Assembly (NCBI GenBank): GCA_040772845.1
Contig: JAXGXG010000001.1
Coordinates: 2,232,001 to 2,296,000, forward strand
Reading direction: 5' to 3'
Length of the DNA stretch: 64,000 bases
Origin: PWXP01 sp040772845
GTDB lineage: Bacteria; Planctomycetota; Planctomycetia; Pirellulales; Thermoguttaceae
A model generated the notes under the pieces. That model had not been told where the DNA came from and ran no database searches. It saw only the letters and a list, made by a program, of their open reading frames with translations. Shown one piece after another: positions 32,462 to 42,204 of the stretch; within the stretch, counting starts at the first letter, position 1; each line of letters begins with the position of its first letter. Position numbers and translations under genes: made by a program.

Positions 32462-34540
32462 ATGAGTCGATTTCTGACGATTTCACGGTCTCTGATGGTT
32501 GCAGTCGGCGTGCTGGCCGCTGTGGCTGTATCCTGGGCGACGGAAATGGCTGCGCAGCCCCCCGCCGTAGGGGACGCCATCCGCTGGGCGCCTGCCGATG
32601 TGGCCGTATGCGGCGCCGTGTTGCGCGTGCGGGAGCAGTTGGAGGCGGCCGCCGAGACTCGCGCCTGGGATCGGCTGACGGCCATGCCCGTCTGGCGGCA
32701 GGTGTCCGAGGTCTGGAATCTACCGCTCACGCGTGTGGCGCGCGAGGTCCTTTATGCGAAGCTTACCGAACCGGGCGCGCCCGGCGCGCAACTCGATGTT
32801 CTTCTGAACGATCCGCAGTTGCAGCGTCTGGCGGCCATGGGCGTCGATATGCTCGACGAAGAGTTCGTCTGGTACGCCGATGCGAACACCATCGACCTGC
32901 TGCGCGTGATGGCGCCGACGGGCAACCTGCCGACGCTCAACGGACTGCTTGCTTCCGATCGTCTGGACTCCGAGGCGGTCCGGCGCGCGGCGGTCCGCCA
33001 GATGGCGGAATCGCTTGCGGGCTCGCTGGTAGCGCGTGAGGCGCCGCTTCCGGCGCCCAGCGTTGTCTGGGCCTTTCGGCTGAGTGATACGGGTCGCGCG
33101 GCCGAGCAGTTGGGCAAATTTGAACTGCTCGCTTCGCTCGTCTGCTGGACGAATCCGGAGCTGCGAGGGCGGTTGAGTCGTCACACGGTCGCCGAGGATT
33201 CCTACATTACGTTCAAACTGGAAGGCCGCATGGCCGCGCCCTGGGTGGCGCAACGCCTGGCCGAACTCGAAGTCGATCCGGATGCCGTCAAGCAGATTCT
33301 TGACGCACTCGGAGAACTGCCGTTCGTCGTCGCGTTAGGGATGCGGCAAGATTATCTCGTCCTGGCGGTCGGCCCATCGCTCGAAGCGATCGAGACGATG
33401 CTCCACGGCGACAATCGGCTTATCGACCGGCCGGAAATGGCGCCGTTGCAGGCGGCATTGCAGCAGCGGTTGACCGGTTTGGCCTATGCCAGCCCGGAAC
33501 TGGCCGCCGCCATGCGTGAAGCCATTCTGCCGGCCACCGATGCAGCGGCGGGTGATGACCTCGGGCCGATCCTTGCCTACTCGATCTGGACCGAGCGGGG
33601 GATCGAGCAGTTCACCTGGGACTGGCCGGCCGGTAAGGATTGGGCCAACGCCGAGCCGCTTCGGCTTCTGCCCTATGCCGGCGAGCATCCTTTGATTCTG
33701 GCAACGTGGCAGTGCCGCATGGACCGAGAGGAACTGACGGCGTGGGCCGATCGCATGGCGCAGTCGGCCGGGCGGTTCGACGCCTGGCTGCGGCCGCAGT
33801 TGAGCGGCGCGGCGCTCCGTTATTACCGCGTTGGCGTTGCGCTGTGGCGGCCGTTCGGCCGTCGCGGCGGCGAGGCCATTCGCAACATGGTCTTCCCGTT
33901 GTTGGAGCATGGGCAGGGAATGGTCGTGGTCGACGCCCGTCGCGACGAAGCGGAACAGCTTGCCGTGCGGCCGGCCCTGGTGCTCGATCTTTCGCGCGCA
34001 GAGCAGTTCCACGCGACTTGCGACGAACTGGAGCAGATGATCACGGAGATTCGCGACGCGTTGGCCGACCGGCCGGCGGCTCTACCAGCCGCAGCGGAAT
34101 CGGAGACCGATCGCAAGCGCGTATGCCACTTGGGCGATGGGCAGGCCGATGCGTTCGCGCCGTCGCTGGGCCTTTCCAGTCGCGTGGCCGTACTCACCCT
34201 TTCGCCGGGGCATGCGCGCGAGCTTCTCGAGGCGCGCACATCGACGCCTGCCTTTCTGGCCGACGAGCCGGGCGAGCTGCTTTCGCTGGCCCACTTCGAT
34301 TGGTCGGCCCTGGTCGAGCTGAGCCGGCCGGCCGGGCATCAGGCGGCCGAAGCGGTGACCGATTGGATCGTACAGATCGACGGCGCCGCACCGTCTTCCG
34401 GCCAGCGGCAGTCGCTCCACGCCCAGCTCGACACGCTGTTCGATTTATTGCAGGTCGTACGCACGATAAGCTGCCGCCGCTACCTGGCGGACGGCGCGCT
34501 GGTGACCCATCGGATTGTTGAACTGCGCGACGTCCGGTAG
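32462..34540 (+). CDS. Large secreted hypothetical protein
   Basis: 692 aa from ATG 32462 with AAGGAG upstream. A Sec signal peptide (SLMVAVGVLAAVAVSWATEMAA) is followed by a long mixed alpha/beta region rich in Ala, Leu and Arg. Repeated strings such as LDVLLNDPQLQRLAAMGVDMLDEEFVWYAD and LPFVVALGMRQDYLVLAVGPSLEAIE suggest a duplicated beta-alpha unit. I know of similar-looking planctomycete proteins but no function. A clean intrinsic terminator follows at 34561-34597. Confidence 0.7.
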   Translation: MSRFLTISRSLMVAVGVLAAVAVSWATEMAAQPPAVGDAIRWAPADVAVCGAVLRVREQLEAAAETRAWDRLTAMPVWRQVSEVWNLPLTRVAREVLYAKLTEPGAPGAQLDVLLNDPQLQRLAAMGVDMLDEEFVWYADANTIDLLRVMAPTGNLPTLNGLLASDRLDSEAVRRAAVRQMAESLAGSLVAREAPLPAPSVVWAFRLSDTGRAAEQLGKFELLASLVCWTNPELRGRLSRHTVAEDSYITFKLEGRMAAPWVAQRLAELEVDPDAVKQILDALGELPFVVALGMRQDYLVLAVGPSLEAIETMLHGDNRLIDRPEMAPLQAALQQRLTGLAYASPELAAAMREAILPATDAAAGDDLGPILAYSIWTERGIEQFTWDWPAGKDWANAEPLRLLPYAGEHPLILATWQCRMDREELTAWADRMAQSAGRFDAWLRPQLSGAALRYYRVGVALWRPFGRRGGEAIRNMVFPLLEHGQGMVVVDARRDEAEQLAVRPALVLDLSRAEQFHATCDELEQMITEIRDALADRPAALPAAAESETDRKRVCHLGDGQADAFAPSLGLSSRVAVLTLSPGHARELLEARTSTPAFLADEPGELLSLAHFDWSALVELSRPAGHQAAEAVTDWIVQIDGAAPSSGQRQSLHAQLDTLFDLLQVVRTISCRRYLADGALVTHRIVELRDVR

Positions 34541-34560
34541 CCGCATTGCCATGCAGCCAA

Positions 34561-34597
34561 GGCGCTGTCGCGTCATGCTTCAGCGTCAGCGCTTTTT
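34561..34597 (+). terminator. Intrinsic terminator
   Basis: GCGCTG (34562-34567) pairs with CAGCGC (34587-34592); after one mismatch CGC/GCG extends the stem, and TTTTT follows at 34593-34597. It sits 20 bases beyond the 692-aa gene. Confidence 0.75.
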
Positions 34598-34604
34598 GAG
34601 ATGA

Positions 34605-37067
34605 TCACGCCGGATCCTCGGCCGCCAGGGCTTGCTCCAGCGAATGCTCGGTACTGCTCGGATCGACGTTGCGGCAGCATTCGGTAAGCCGGTCGGCCAA
34701 CTCGGTCAATCCAACGTACCACTCATCGTCGACGGCATCGCGCGGATTCAAACGCCGCAGTTCGAGCATGAGCAGAATGAGTCGCAGCAGATGACGGAAG
34801 ACGATACCTTCCTGCTTCTGCAAATGCCGGCTGGTGATGTACTTGTTGAAGTCGCCGCCGAACTCGAGTACTTCTCCAGCCGCCCAGACGGCCGTGGTGC
34901 GCACGTCGCGGACGTCGGGAAACTCGTAGTCGAACAGCAGGCGCACCTTTTCGGCCAGGGCGAGTACGCGCGGCCGGGCATCCTCGTAGCTGCGCCGGCG
35001 CCAGTCTTCGTCGTCCGAGGGTTCGACAAGCTGCTCTTCGGTGACCAGGCCGAGGCGCAGAAGCTGTTCGTCGAGCCGCATGACCGCCAGCGGCCCGGGC
35101 GGCAATTCATCATGTCCCGGAACGCGCACCAGCCGGGCGACGGTGCCCGGCATGTCGAGCACGCTTTCCAGTACCTGAATACGCTCCTCGCGGCTGGCGA
35201 TGCCCAACTGGTCTACCAGGAAGACGGCGAACAGCGGGTTCATGCCGCGCACCAGCAGCAGTTTGCCCAGCTCGGGTGTCGGCCGGGCGAGTTGCGGCCG
35301 ATATGCCTCGGCTTCGTCTGGGTGCGTTGCCGCGACCCCCTCGCCGCCTTTTCCCGCCGGTGACGTCTTGCCGGACGAAAGTGCCTTGCCGGCCGGTTGC
35401 TGTGCGCCATCGGGGGTCGGAATGGCCATGCCGAACAGGCCCGAGGTTTTCGGAGCCGATGTCTGTTCGGTGGCCGGCGACGTGGCGGCGGAAGGCTGGG
35501 ATTCTCCCGGCTCGCGCGGCTTGGGCGGTTCGGGGGTAAGTTCTACGTAACCCGCCCGCCAGAGTGTAAGCAACATACGGTCAAGCTGTTTCTGTGCCTG
35601 CTCGAGTCGTTTGCCCTCCATAAGTCGGCGTGCGACGAGTCGGCGGATCTGCTCGACGTCGGGCGAGGCCTCCAGCATGTAGGCCAGCATTCGCCAGGGG
35701 ATGGCGCCCGTACTGCGCAGGTCGGCCGGGGGCGCGGTTTGGAGCTTGTTGAATTGGGCTTCGGACCAGTACTGTTCGGTTGCCCGGCGTTTCGGCGCTT
35801 TCTTTTTGAGCCGTTTTTTGGCCTTGATCAGATTCGGGTCCTTGGTGTCGTCGGGGATCTGATCGTACTGCCGCTGCCAACGGCCGATCTTCACGTCGTC
35901 TTCGTGGGCCAGAACGAAGACGAACCCGCGAGAGTCGAATTGCGGCCGGCCTGCCCGGCCGAAGATCTGGTGCGCCGTGCTAGCCTCGACCACCGTCTTC
36001 TTGTCCTTCGGCCCCTTGAGGATACTGGGCAGCACGACGGACCGGGCCGGAAGGTTGATGCCGGCCGAGAGGGTTTCGGTGCACACGGCCACGGAGAGCA
36101 GCTTGTGCTGGAACAGGTCTTCGACAATGCGGCGGTATTTGGCCAGCACGCCGGCATGGTGGACGCCAACGCCGCGCAGCAGGAGTTGACGGAGCTTCGG
36201 CCCGGCGCCTTGCGACATATCGTAACGCTTCAGCCGGGCGGCCAGCCGCTCCTGCTGCCCGTCGCCGAGCATGCTCTTCCCCTTCAACTGCTCGGCCACG
36301 TTCCAGCACTGGTCGCGGTTGAAGCAGAAGATCAGGGAAGGCGTGAAGCGTGCGTCTTCCGGGCCGCGCGCCATCAGCTCAACCTGTTCGCTCAGCAAGC
36401 GGTCGTCGATCCACTGGAAGGTCAGCGGCACGCGTCGCTCGTTGCTCTCGACCAGTTCGACCTCGCGCCGGTGCGCAATGCGGAGCCACTGGACGAACTG
36501 GCGGGAGTTGCCGACCGTGGCGGACAGCAACAACAGGCGGACGTGGGGCGGCAGCAATCCGAGCGTGAACTCCCAGACGATTCCGCGCTCGCGGTCGTTG
36601 AAGCTATGGAACTCGTCCATCACGACGGCCGCGACGTCGTCGAACTCGAACTGCTCGCGGTGCAGGAGGCGATTGAACAGGATTTCGGCCACAACGACGA
36701 GGATGCGCGCATCCGGATTCTCGCGCCGATTGCCTGTTACCAGCCCGATGTCGGCCGGCGAGAAGCCCCATTGCACCGCGTTCTCTTGCATTTCGCGGAA
36801 CTTCTGTTCCGTCAGGGCGATCAGGGGCGTGGTGTAATAGGCCCGTTTGCCGGTGTGCAGCGCTTCAAAGAGGGCCGCCTCCGCAATGACCGTCTTGCCC
36901 ATTCCGGTTGGCGCGCAGACGAGCACGCCTTGTTCCGAAGAGAACCAGGCCAGCAGTCCCTCTTCCTGGACGGGATAGGGGTCGTACGGGAGCTGATCGA
37001 GATAGCGTTCGGCCAGATCGTCGCGCGTGGGAGCGGGGTGGGATTCTTCAGGGAGCATACGTTCCAT
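34605..37067 (-). CDS. Ski2-like DEAD/DEAH-box helicase
   Basis: 820 aa. Motif I APTGMGKT (52-59), motif II DEFH (151-154), motif III SAT in LLLLSATVG, and motif VI QIFGRAGRPQF are present. The CTETLSAGINLPARSVVLPSI segment is typical of the Ski2/Mtr4 superfamily and DUF3516 helicases. A basic linker (KAKKRLKKKAPKRR), a Pro/Ser/Ala-rich low-complexity insert and a helical C-terminal domain follow. Such bacterial helicases act on RNA or on DNA repair intermediates; the exact role is not settled. No partner gene is adjacent. Confidence 0.88.
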   Translation of the reverse strand: MERMLPEESHPAPTRDDLAERYLDQLPYDPYPVQEEGLLAWFSSEQGVLVCAPTGMGKTVIAEAALFEALHTGKRAYYTTPLIALTEQKFREMQENAVQWGFSPADIGLVTGNRRENPDARILVVVAEILFNRLLHREQFEFDDVAAVVMDEFHSFNDRERGIVWEFTLGLLPPHVRLLLLSATVGNSRQFVQWLRIAHRREVELVESNERRVPLTFQWIDDRLLSEQVELMARGPEDARFTPSLIFCFNRDQCWNVAEQLKGKSMLGDGQQERLAARLKRYDMSQGAGPKLRQLLLRGVGVHHAGVLAKYRRIVEDLFQHKLLSVAVCTETLSAGINLPARSVVLPSILKGPKDKKTVVEASTAHQIFGRAGRPQFDSRGFVFVLAHEDDVKIGRWQRQYDQIPDDTKDPNLIKAKKRLKKKAPKRRATEQYWSEAQFNKLQTAPPADLRSTGAIPWRMLAYMLEASPDVEQIRRLVARRLMEGKRLEQAQKQLDRMLLTLWRAGYVELTPEPPKPREPGESQPSAATSPATEQTSAPKTSGLFGMAIPTPDGAQQPAGKALSSGKTSPAGKGGEGVAATHPDEAEAYRPQLARPTPELGKLLLVRGMNPLFAVFLVDQLGIASREERIQVLESVLDMPGTVARLVRVPGHDELPPGPLAVMRLDEQLLRLGLVTEEQLVEPSDDEDWRRRSYEDARPRVLALAEKVRLLFDYEFPDVRDVRTTAVWAAGEVLEFGGDFNKYITSRHLQKQEGIVFRHLLRLILLMLELRRLNPRDAVDDEWYVGLTELADRLTECCRNVDPSSTEHSLEQALAAEDPA

Positions 37068-37205
37068 GAGCCGAAGGCATCGAGAAAGGGAGGCGTCGCA
37101 AATGCCCTCGGCCCGGCGCGAGGGGACTGGTATCGCAAATCGCTAGTATAGCAGATTCTGCGGAAGATGCCCCCCTCTTCGGACAGACTCTCAGTCGTCA
37201 GGCGG

Positions 37206-37790
37206 TCAGGTTCCGTCGAAAACACCGGCGCCGAACTGGGTTTCACTACGGCGCTGTCCCTGTTGGGACTGCGACGGTTGCTGAGCCGGCATTCGATGTG
37301 GTCCTCGCGGCGATTCCGCGCCTTGAAGCTGCTTGGGTTCGACGCCGACAGGACGAGCCGGCAACGGCTCCATATCTTCGTCGAAATCATCGTACTTCGA
37401 GACGTAACCCGGCTGCTGCGATTGCAGTTTCTCCTGCTCGAAGGCCTCGATCACCCGGTTCTGAATCATTTCACGGCAGGTGGGATTGATCGGATGGGCG
37501 ATGTCGGCGTACAGTTTAGCGCGGCCGTCATCATCCTTGTGCATCGTCTGTTCGCGCAAACGTACGCCGCACTGGTTGCAGTAGGCTGCCCGCATGTGGT
37601 TCTTGCATCCACACTGCGGGCAGTGATTCGTGAGTTTGCGACTAGGCATTGCCACGAAAGGTCCACTGGCGCCTTCGATGATCTTCAGATCACGAACTAC
37701 GAAGGCATCGTCGAACGTAATGGAACAAAAGGCCTGAAGCCGCTCTCCTGGTTCCTCCATTAGCTTGACACGGACCTCGGTAATTTCCAC
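37206..37790 (-). CDS. spoVG: SpoVG-family RNA/DNA-binding protein with inserted zinc ribbon
   Basis: 194 aa from GTG 37790, preceded by AAGGAG. The first 52 residues match SpoVG (EITEVRVKL, FCSITFDDAFVVRDLKIIEG, GPFVAMPSRK). Where SpoVG normally runs straight into DIAHPIN, an insert of about 40 residues carries two CxxC pairs (Cys57/60 and Cys71/74), a zinc ribbon. The SpoVG motif then resumes (YADIAHPINPTCREMIQNRV, 94-113). A low-complexity Gln/Pro tail follows. SpoVG proteins bind nucleic acid and regulate gene expression. The gene follows ispE by 11 bases, as in Bacillus where the two are close. Confidence 0.9.
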   Translation of the reverse strand: MEITEVRVKLMEEPGERLQAFCSITFDDAFVVRDLKIIEGASGPFVAMPSRKLTNHCPQCGCKNHMRAAYCNQCGVRLREQTMHKDDDGRAKLYADIAHPINPTCREMIQNRVIEAFEQEKLQSQQPGYVSKYDDFDEDMEPLPARPVGVEPKQLQGAESPRGPHRMPAQQPSQSQQGQRRSETQFGAGVFDGT

Positions 37791-37801
37791 GGCTGTTCTC
37801 C

Positions 37802-38758
37802 TTACATTGCAGGCCACCCGCTATCGCCGCTCCCTTGGCGGCAACCCCGAACCGCAAAGACGTTCCAAACGCCGTTTGCCCTTAAGCGTCGTGCGATGCG
37901 CTGGGCATCCTGCGCACGACGGCAAAGCCCAAAATACGCTGTTCCGCTTCCACTCATTCCGTATCCCGGCAGCTCGAATGCTGCGAAAGTTCGTTCCATT
38001 TCTTCGACGGCGGGGCACAAGGCCGCAGCCGTCGGTTGCAGTCGGTTCCAGAGCAATTCTCCCAGTTGACGCACGTCGCCACGCGCCAGGGCGTGACATA
38101 GCGGAGCGACGTCCCGCGGTTGCTCCGCCGGCCGGCACGCGGCATAAACGGCCGCGGTCGAAAGCCCAACTGCCGGCCGCGCCAGCACGAAATGGAGTTG
38201 CGCCGTTCGTCGAATGGGTTCGAGCCGCTCGCCCCGACCGCGGCAAATCGCTGCCGAGCGGGCCAGGAAAAACGGAACATCGCTTCCCAATTGAGCGGCC
38301 AGCCGGAAAAGGACATCCGTTCCAAGTTTCAAGTCCCAGCCGATATTGGCGGCAACCAGGGCAGCCGCGGCGTCGCTGGATCCTCCGCCCAATCCGGCGG
38401 CCATAGGAATCCGCTTGATCAACCGCACGGCAGCGCCACGGGTAATGCCTGCCGTTTGCCGCACCAATTCCAGTGCACGGACGACCAGGTTGTCTTGTCC
38501 CTCGGGCAGCTTATCCGCTCCGGTGCTCGCGCCCCGTCTGCGACGGCGACCGACAGCCCCGAAAACCTGCTTGCAACTCAGTTGTACCTGCCCGCTTGGG
38601 TCCTCCTGAAAGGTAAGGGTGTCGTAAAGGCCGATCGGATACATGAGGGTTTCCACCTCGTGATATCCATCCGATCGCTTGGCCAGCACCTCAAAAAACA
38701 AGTTCAATTTCGCCGGCGCGTGGACCACGACGGCCTCCGCGGACCGGCATAAATGCAT
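37802..38758 (-). CDS. ispE: 4-diphosphocytidyl-2-C-methyl-D-erythritol kinase
   Basis: 318 aa from ATG 38758; the frame extends upstream without a good start. HAPAKLNLFFEVLAKRSDGYHEV is the IspE N-terminal signature, and IPMAAGLGGGSSDAAAALVAAN is the GHMP-kinase ATP loop. PGYGMSGSGTAYFGL is the third GHMP motif. The enzyme phosphorylates CDP-methylerythritol in the MEP pathway to isoprenoids; dxs of the same pathway is at 42205-44115. Transcribed with spoVG. Confidence 0.93.
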   Translation of the reverse strand: MHLCRSAEAVVVHAPAKLNLFFEVLAKRSDGYHEVETLMYPIGLYDTLTFQEDPSGQVQLSCKQVFGAVGRRRRRGASTGADKLPEGQDNLVVRALELVRQTAGITRGAAVRLIKRIPMAAGLGGGSSDAAAALVAANIGWDLKLGTDVLFRLAAQLGSDVPFFLARSAAICRGRGERLEPIRRTAQLHFVLARPAVGLSTAAVYAACRPAEQPRDVAPLCHALARGDVRQLGELLWNRLQPTAAALCPAVEEMERTFAAFELPGYGMSGSGTAYFGLCRRAQDAQRIARRLRANGVWNVFAVRGCRQGSGDSGWPAM

Positions 38759-39065
38759 TGCGAACAGCACACACAAATAGGAGAATTCAATCGAAACAAG
38801 GGGCGTTGACGGGTACGAAACGGCCAAAGCCCCACCCGCGCAAGGAGAAAAGAGGACAGGCGCCTTGTGCCAAAACGGCCGGGGATGCTTCGCCCAAAGG
38901 GTATCCACCCCCCCCTTTCCCTCGCCTAACCGCACATGATTCTATCGTACCCGTCCGGTTTGGTCAACGGCTATCATTCTCTCAAGACGAAAAAGAACAT
39001 AACTTCCCTTTCTTTGCGTGCTAAAATGGGCCGTTTGGGAATCGCAGACGAACCGAGGTGCCTGA
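38759..39065. other. Divergent promoter region ispE / antiporter
   Basis: Holds the promoters of ispE (minus) and the antiporter (plus). GAGGTG precedes the antiporter ATG. I see no clear -35/-10 pair or repeat. Confidence 0.4.
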
Positions 39066-40328
39066 ATGGCGATCAGTATTGCCGAAATCATCGTGCTTGG
39101 ACTCTTGGCCGATTGGGCATTTCGACGCATGGCGATTCCCGGTCTCATCGGGATGCTACTGATCGGGGTCGTCCTCGGACCGCACGCACTCGGCTGGCTC
39201 GATCCCGACCTGCTCTCGATCAGCCCTGACCTGCGGCTGATCGCCTTGATTGTCATCCTCTTGCGGGTCGGTTTCGAACTGAGCCGCCGAACGCTCCACC
39301 GCGTGGGTGGGCGGGTCTTGTTGCTCGCCTTCGTTCCGGCGACGTGCGAAGGCGTTGCCGTCGCCTTCGCCGGGCAATACCTGCTCGGCATGACCGGGCT
39401 CGAAGCCGTTGTTCTCGGCTCCGTGCTTGCAGGCTGTTCTCCGGCGGTGATTGTGCCGGCCATGATCCAGTTCACCAAAGAGCGCAAGGGGGCTGCGAAG
39501 GACATTCCATCGATGATCATGGCCGCAACGTCGGTAGATAACATCTACGTGATCGTTGCGCACGGCGTGATCATGGGCCTCTACCTGGGCGGACAATCCG
39601 GCATTGCCTGGAAGGTTGCCGGGATTCCGCTCTCCTTGCTGCTGGGCGGGCTGGCGGGCATCCTGGTCGGAAGTCTGCTCTACCGGCTCTTCGACCGGTT
39701 CAACCCTCGCGCGACCAAGCGGATGCTCCTGGTGGTTGCCGTGTCCATTCTGCTGGTCCGGCTGCAACACATCACGGGAACGGAGTTCCCGTTTGCCGGC
39801 CTGGTGGCCGCGATGAGCCTCGGGTTCATCATCCTGGAGAAGCGGGAGCACATGGCCCACGAAATCTCCGCCAAGTTGGCCAAGCTGTGGGTCTTTGCGG
39901 AAATTGTCCTGTTCTCGATGGTCGGCGCCCAGGTTGACGTTGGCGTGGCATGGCAGGCAGGGTTGGCCGGCGCCGGTGTGATCGGACTGGGGCTGCTTGC
40001 CCGTGCCGGCGGAGTCCTCTTGTGTCTGGTGCGCAGTCCCCTGACGCCGAGCGAGCGAGGGTTCGCCGTGATTGCTTTTTCGCCGAAGGCGACGGTGCAG
40101 GCGGTGATTGGCGCGGCCCCGCTGGTTGCCATGCAGGCGGCCGGCATGGACACGGCGCCCGGCGAGGTCATTCTGGCCGTTGCCGTACTCAGTATCGTCC
40201 TGACCGCTCCGGCGGGCGCCTGGGCCATCGGCGCCGCAGGCAATCGAGTCCTGACGGTTGCCCCGGAGCAGGTCCGCGACGCCTACGATGCCGCCGTGGA
40301 AAGCGATCCGGAAGACGAAGGCCGATAA
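39066..40328 (+). CDS. CPA-family cation/proton antiporter
   Basis: 420 aa with about twelve hydrophobic helices. The N-terminus (IIVLGLLADWAFRRMAIPGLIGMLLIGVVLGP) is characteristic of the monovalent cation:proton antiporter family, and SVLAGCSPAVIVPAMIQ and MAATSVDNIYVIVAHG occupy the positions of the discontinuous helices; the Asp of SVDN may be the cation-binding acid. Expected to exchange Na+ or K+ for protons at the inner membrane. No regulatory RCK domain is attached. Confidence 0.85.
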   Translation: MAISIAEIIVLGLLADWAFRRMAIPGLIGMLLIGVVLGPHALGWLDPDLLSISPDLRLIALIVILLRVGFELSRRTLHRVGGRVLLLAFVPATCEGVAVAFAGQYLLGMTGLEAVVLGSVLAGCSPAVIVPAMIQFTKERKGAAKDIPSMIMAATSVDNIYVIVAHGVIMGLYLGGQSGIAWKVAGIPLSLLLGGLAGILVGSLLYRLFDRFNPRATKRMLLVVAVSILLVRLQHITGTEFPFAGLVAAMSLGFIILEKREHMAHEISAKLAKLWVFAEIVLFSMVGAQVDVGVAWQAGLAGAGVIGLGLLARAGGVLLCLVRSPLTPSERGFAVIAFSPKATVQAVIGAAPLVAMQAAGMDTAPGEVILAVAVLSIVLTAPAGAWAIGAAGNRVLTVAPEQVRDAYDAAVESDPEDEGR

Positions 40329-40346
40329 CGGCTACCGTGATGCCAA

Positions 40347-41228
40347 TCAGGGAACGCGGGCCGTGCGGACGTCGTTGGGGAGAAGCTTTTCGGCAAAGCG
40401 GGTCTGATAGTGCAGACTGCTTGCCTCGCCACGAAAACCGACGACGCGTTTGTCCGTATCCATCTGCTGGCTCAAGACGCGGCCGGCTTCAAGATCGAAC
40501 CGGACCTCGCCCGAGGCTGCGCACTGCGTCAGTTGGGCCTCGATGGCCGGATCGTCGATCGGAGTCAGCACCGTGGTTTGCACATGAATGGTCGCCACGC
40601 CGTGTCGAATGCTTTCGAGCGTGAACCGCTGCCGAGTACGGATGGCCTTCATTCCGCCGGCTTCGGTGCGAACCTGCACCTCGTGCGGCTGGGACCACTG
40701 GTCGCCGACAGCGATGGGTTTTTCGGGCAACGGGAGCGTGATATCGCCCTGATTTTCGACCGGCGTGGTCTGCAGTTCGCGTTTGCGATTGAGCACCTCG
40801 CCCCGATTGTTCAGGGTGACGATGGAAATGGGCTTGCCCACGGCGGCCGCCACCTGCTCGAAACCGATGGGCGCCTCGGTATCCGAATCGCTGTCGAATT
40901 GGACTTCCTCGCGCCCGCTGAGAATCTGGCGCATGCGGACGTGCTCGACCGAATAGCTGAACACGGCCGACCCGTCGGGCTTCACCTCCTCGACGCGCCA
41001 TACTTTGACCGAATCGCTGGCCGATTCCGCCAATTGCGTCACGCCGCTTACGGTGGTGCGCACCTTGTTGCGATGGCTGACTTCCCAGCGGATCGTTTCG
41101 CCAGGTTGGAAGCGATACCGGAGCGTGAACGTCTCGGCCGGTTTCTGGGCCTCGCCGGCAAGGGGCCGGTCGGCCCAAAGGGTAGCTACGGAGACGACAG
41201 CAATCCAGAAGAGCAGGTTGGTTTTCAT
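40347..41228 (-). CDS. Secreted hypothetical protein
   Basis: 293 aa from ATG 41228 (AAAGGA upstream). Signal peptide NLLFWIAVVSVATLWADRPLAG-E. The mature part is almost wholly beta strands (FTLRYRFQPGETIRWEVSHRN, ITLPLPEKPIAVGDQW, VATIHVQTTVLTPI), resembling the DUF6263-like beta-sandwich periplasmic proteins. Function unknown. Confidence 0.65.
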   Translation of the reverse strand: MKTNLLFWIAVVSVATLWADRPLAGEAQKPAETFTLRYRFQPGETIRWEVSHRNKVRTTVSGVTQLAESASDSVKVWRVEEVKPDGSAVFSYSVEHVRMRQILSGREEVQFDSDSDTEAPIGFEQVAAAVGKPISIVTLNNRGEVLNRKRELQTTPVENQGDITLPLPEKPIAVGDQWSQPHEVQVRTEAGGMKAIRTRQRFTLESIRHGVATIHVQTTVLTPIDDPAIEAQLTQCAASGEVRFDLEAGRVLSQQMDTDKRVVGFRGEASSLHYQTRFAEKLLPNDVRTARVP

Positions 41229-41269
41229 GAGACTCGCGTCCTTTCGAGTCGGAAGGAAGACGGGAATAT

Positions 41270-42169
41270 TCACTTGTCCGAATCCGGACGATCGTTCAAC
41301 TGAAGCCGTCCGCCCCAGCCGAGCTTCTCGCGTAACGTACGGTAATAGCTGTGTCCGGGCGCGGCAACCAGGCGGAAGCGGGATTTGGCTCGCCTGACCC
41401 GCACCCGATCTCCCGGCTGAAGCGTACACAACATATGGCCATCCACCACGACGGCAGTGCCTTCGTTCGGCCTGGCCGTTACCAGATCATATTCACGGTC
41501 TGCCGAATCGACAACCGGCCGATTCGTCAGGGTGTGTGGGCTGATCGGCGAGACGACAAAGGCCTCCAACTCCTTTCGCAGGATCGGTCCGCCGGACGAA
41601 AGGCTGTGCGCCGTCGATCCGACAGGCGTGCTGAGGATCAAACCATCGCAACTATACGTGGTTACCCATTCTGAGTCAACGTAGAGATCGAGATCCATGA
41701 TGGCAAAGGTGGGCCCGCCCCATACGACCACCTCGTTGAGCCCAAGCTGCCGATACGAGGGAGTGGTCTGGCCGTGTCCAATCACCAAGCATTCGAACAT
41801 GAGGTGCTCGACGCACTTGAGCTTGCCGGCGGCGAAATCGCGGAGGATTTCGGGTAGTTCGGCGGGAGAGAGGTCCGCCAGAAATCCCAGCCTTCCCAAA
41901 TTAACAGCAACGACCGGGCGCTGGTGGGAGCCCATCTGATGGGCAGCGCGGAGAATTGCTCCGTCGCCGCCCAGGACGATTGCCAGGTCTGCCTCGCAGC
42001 CGCTCATATCGGCGGTGCCGGTAAAATCCTCGGCGACGATGCGGGCGTGCCGCTCGATCAAGGGGCGGAGCCGCTCTGCCTCCGGCAGCACATGGGGGCG
42101 CTGGCCGGCGCCCATCAGCAACGCCCGCAGCGGTGGAACCGATTGGATCGAATGGGAACTCGTTTCCAT
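41270..42169 (-). CDS. nadK: NAD kinase
   Basis: 299 aa from ATG 42169. LAIVLGGDGAILRAAH holds the catalytic GGDG (67-70). NEVVVWGG and the strongly conserved TYSCDGLILSTPVGSTAHSLSSGGP motif follow, then HTLTNRPVV. The enzyme phosphorylates NAD to NADP in the cytosol. It ends the ispA-dxs-nadK run, 35 bases after dxs. Confidence 0.92.
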   Translation of the reverse strand: METSSHSIQSVPPLRALLMGAGQRPHVLPEAERLRPLIERHARIVAEDFTGTADMSGCEADLAIVLGGDGAILRAAHQMGSHQRPVVAVNLGRLGFLADLSPAELPEILRDFAAGKLKCVEHLMFECLVIGHGQTTPSYRQLGLNEVVVWGGPTFAIMDLDLYVDSEWVTTYSCDGLILSTPVGSTAHSLSSGGPILRKELEAFVVSPISPHTLTNRPVVDSADREYDLVTARPNEGTAVVVDGHMLCTLQPGDRVRVRRAKSRFRLVAAPGHSYYRTLREKLGWGGRLQLNDRPDSDK

Positions 42170-42204
42170 GGAAGGGATTCCGTCAAAAGCGACGCGGCCC
42201 AAGG

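Noticed and set aside
35397..37151. 584-codon plus-strand open frame
   Set aside because: Antisense to the helicase with all motifs.
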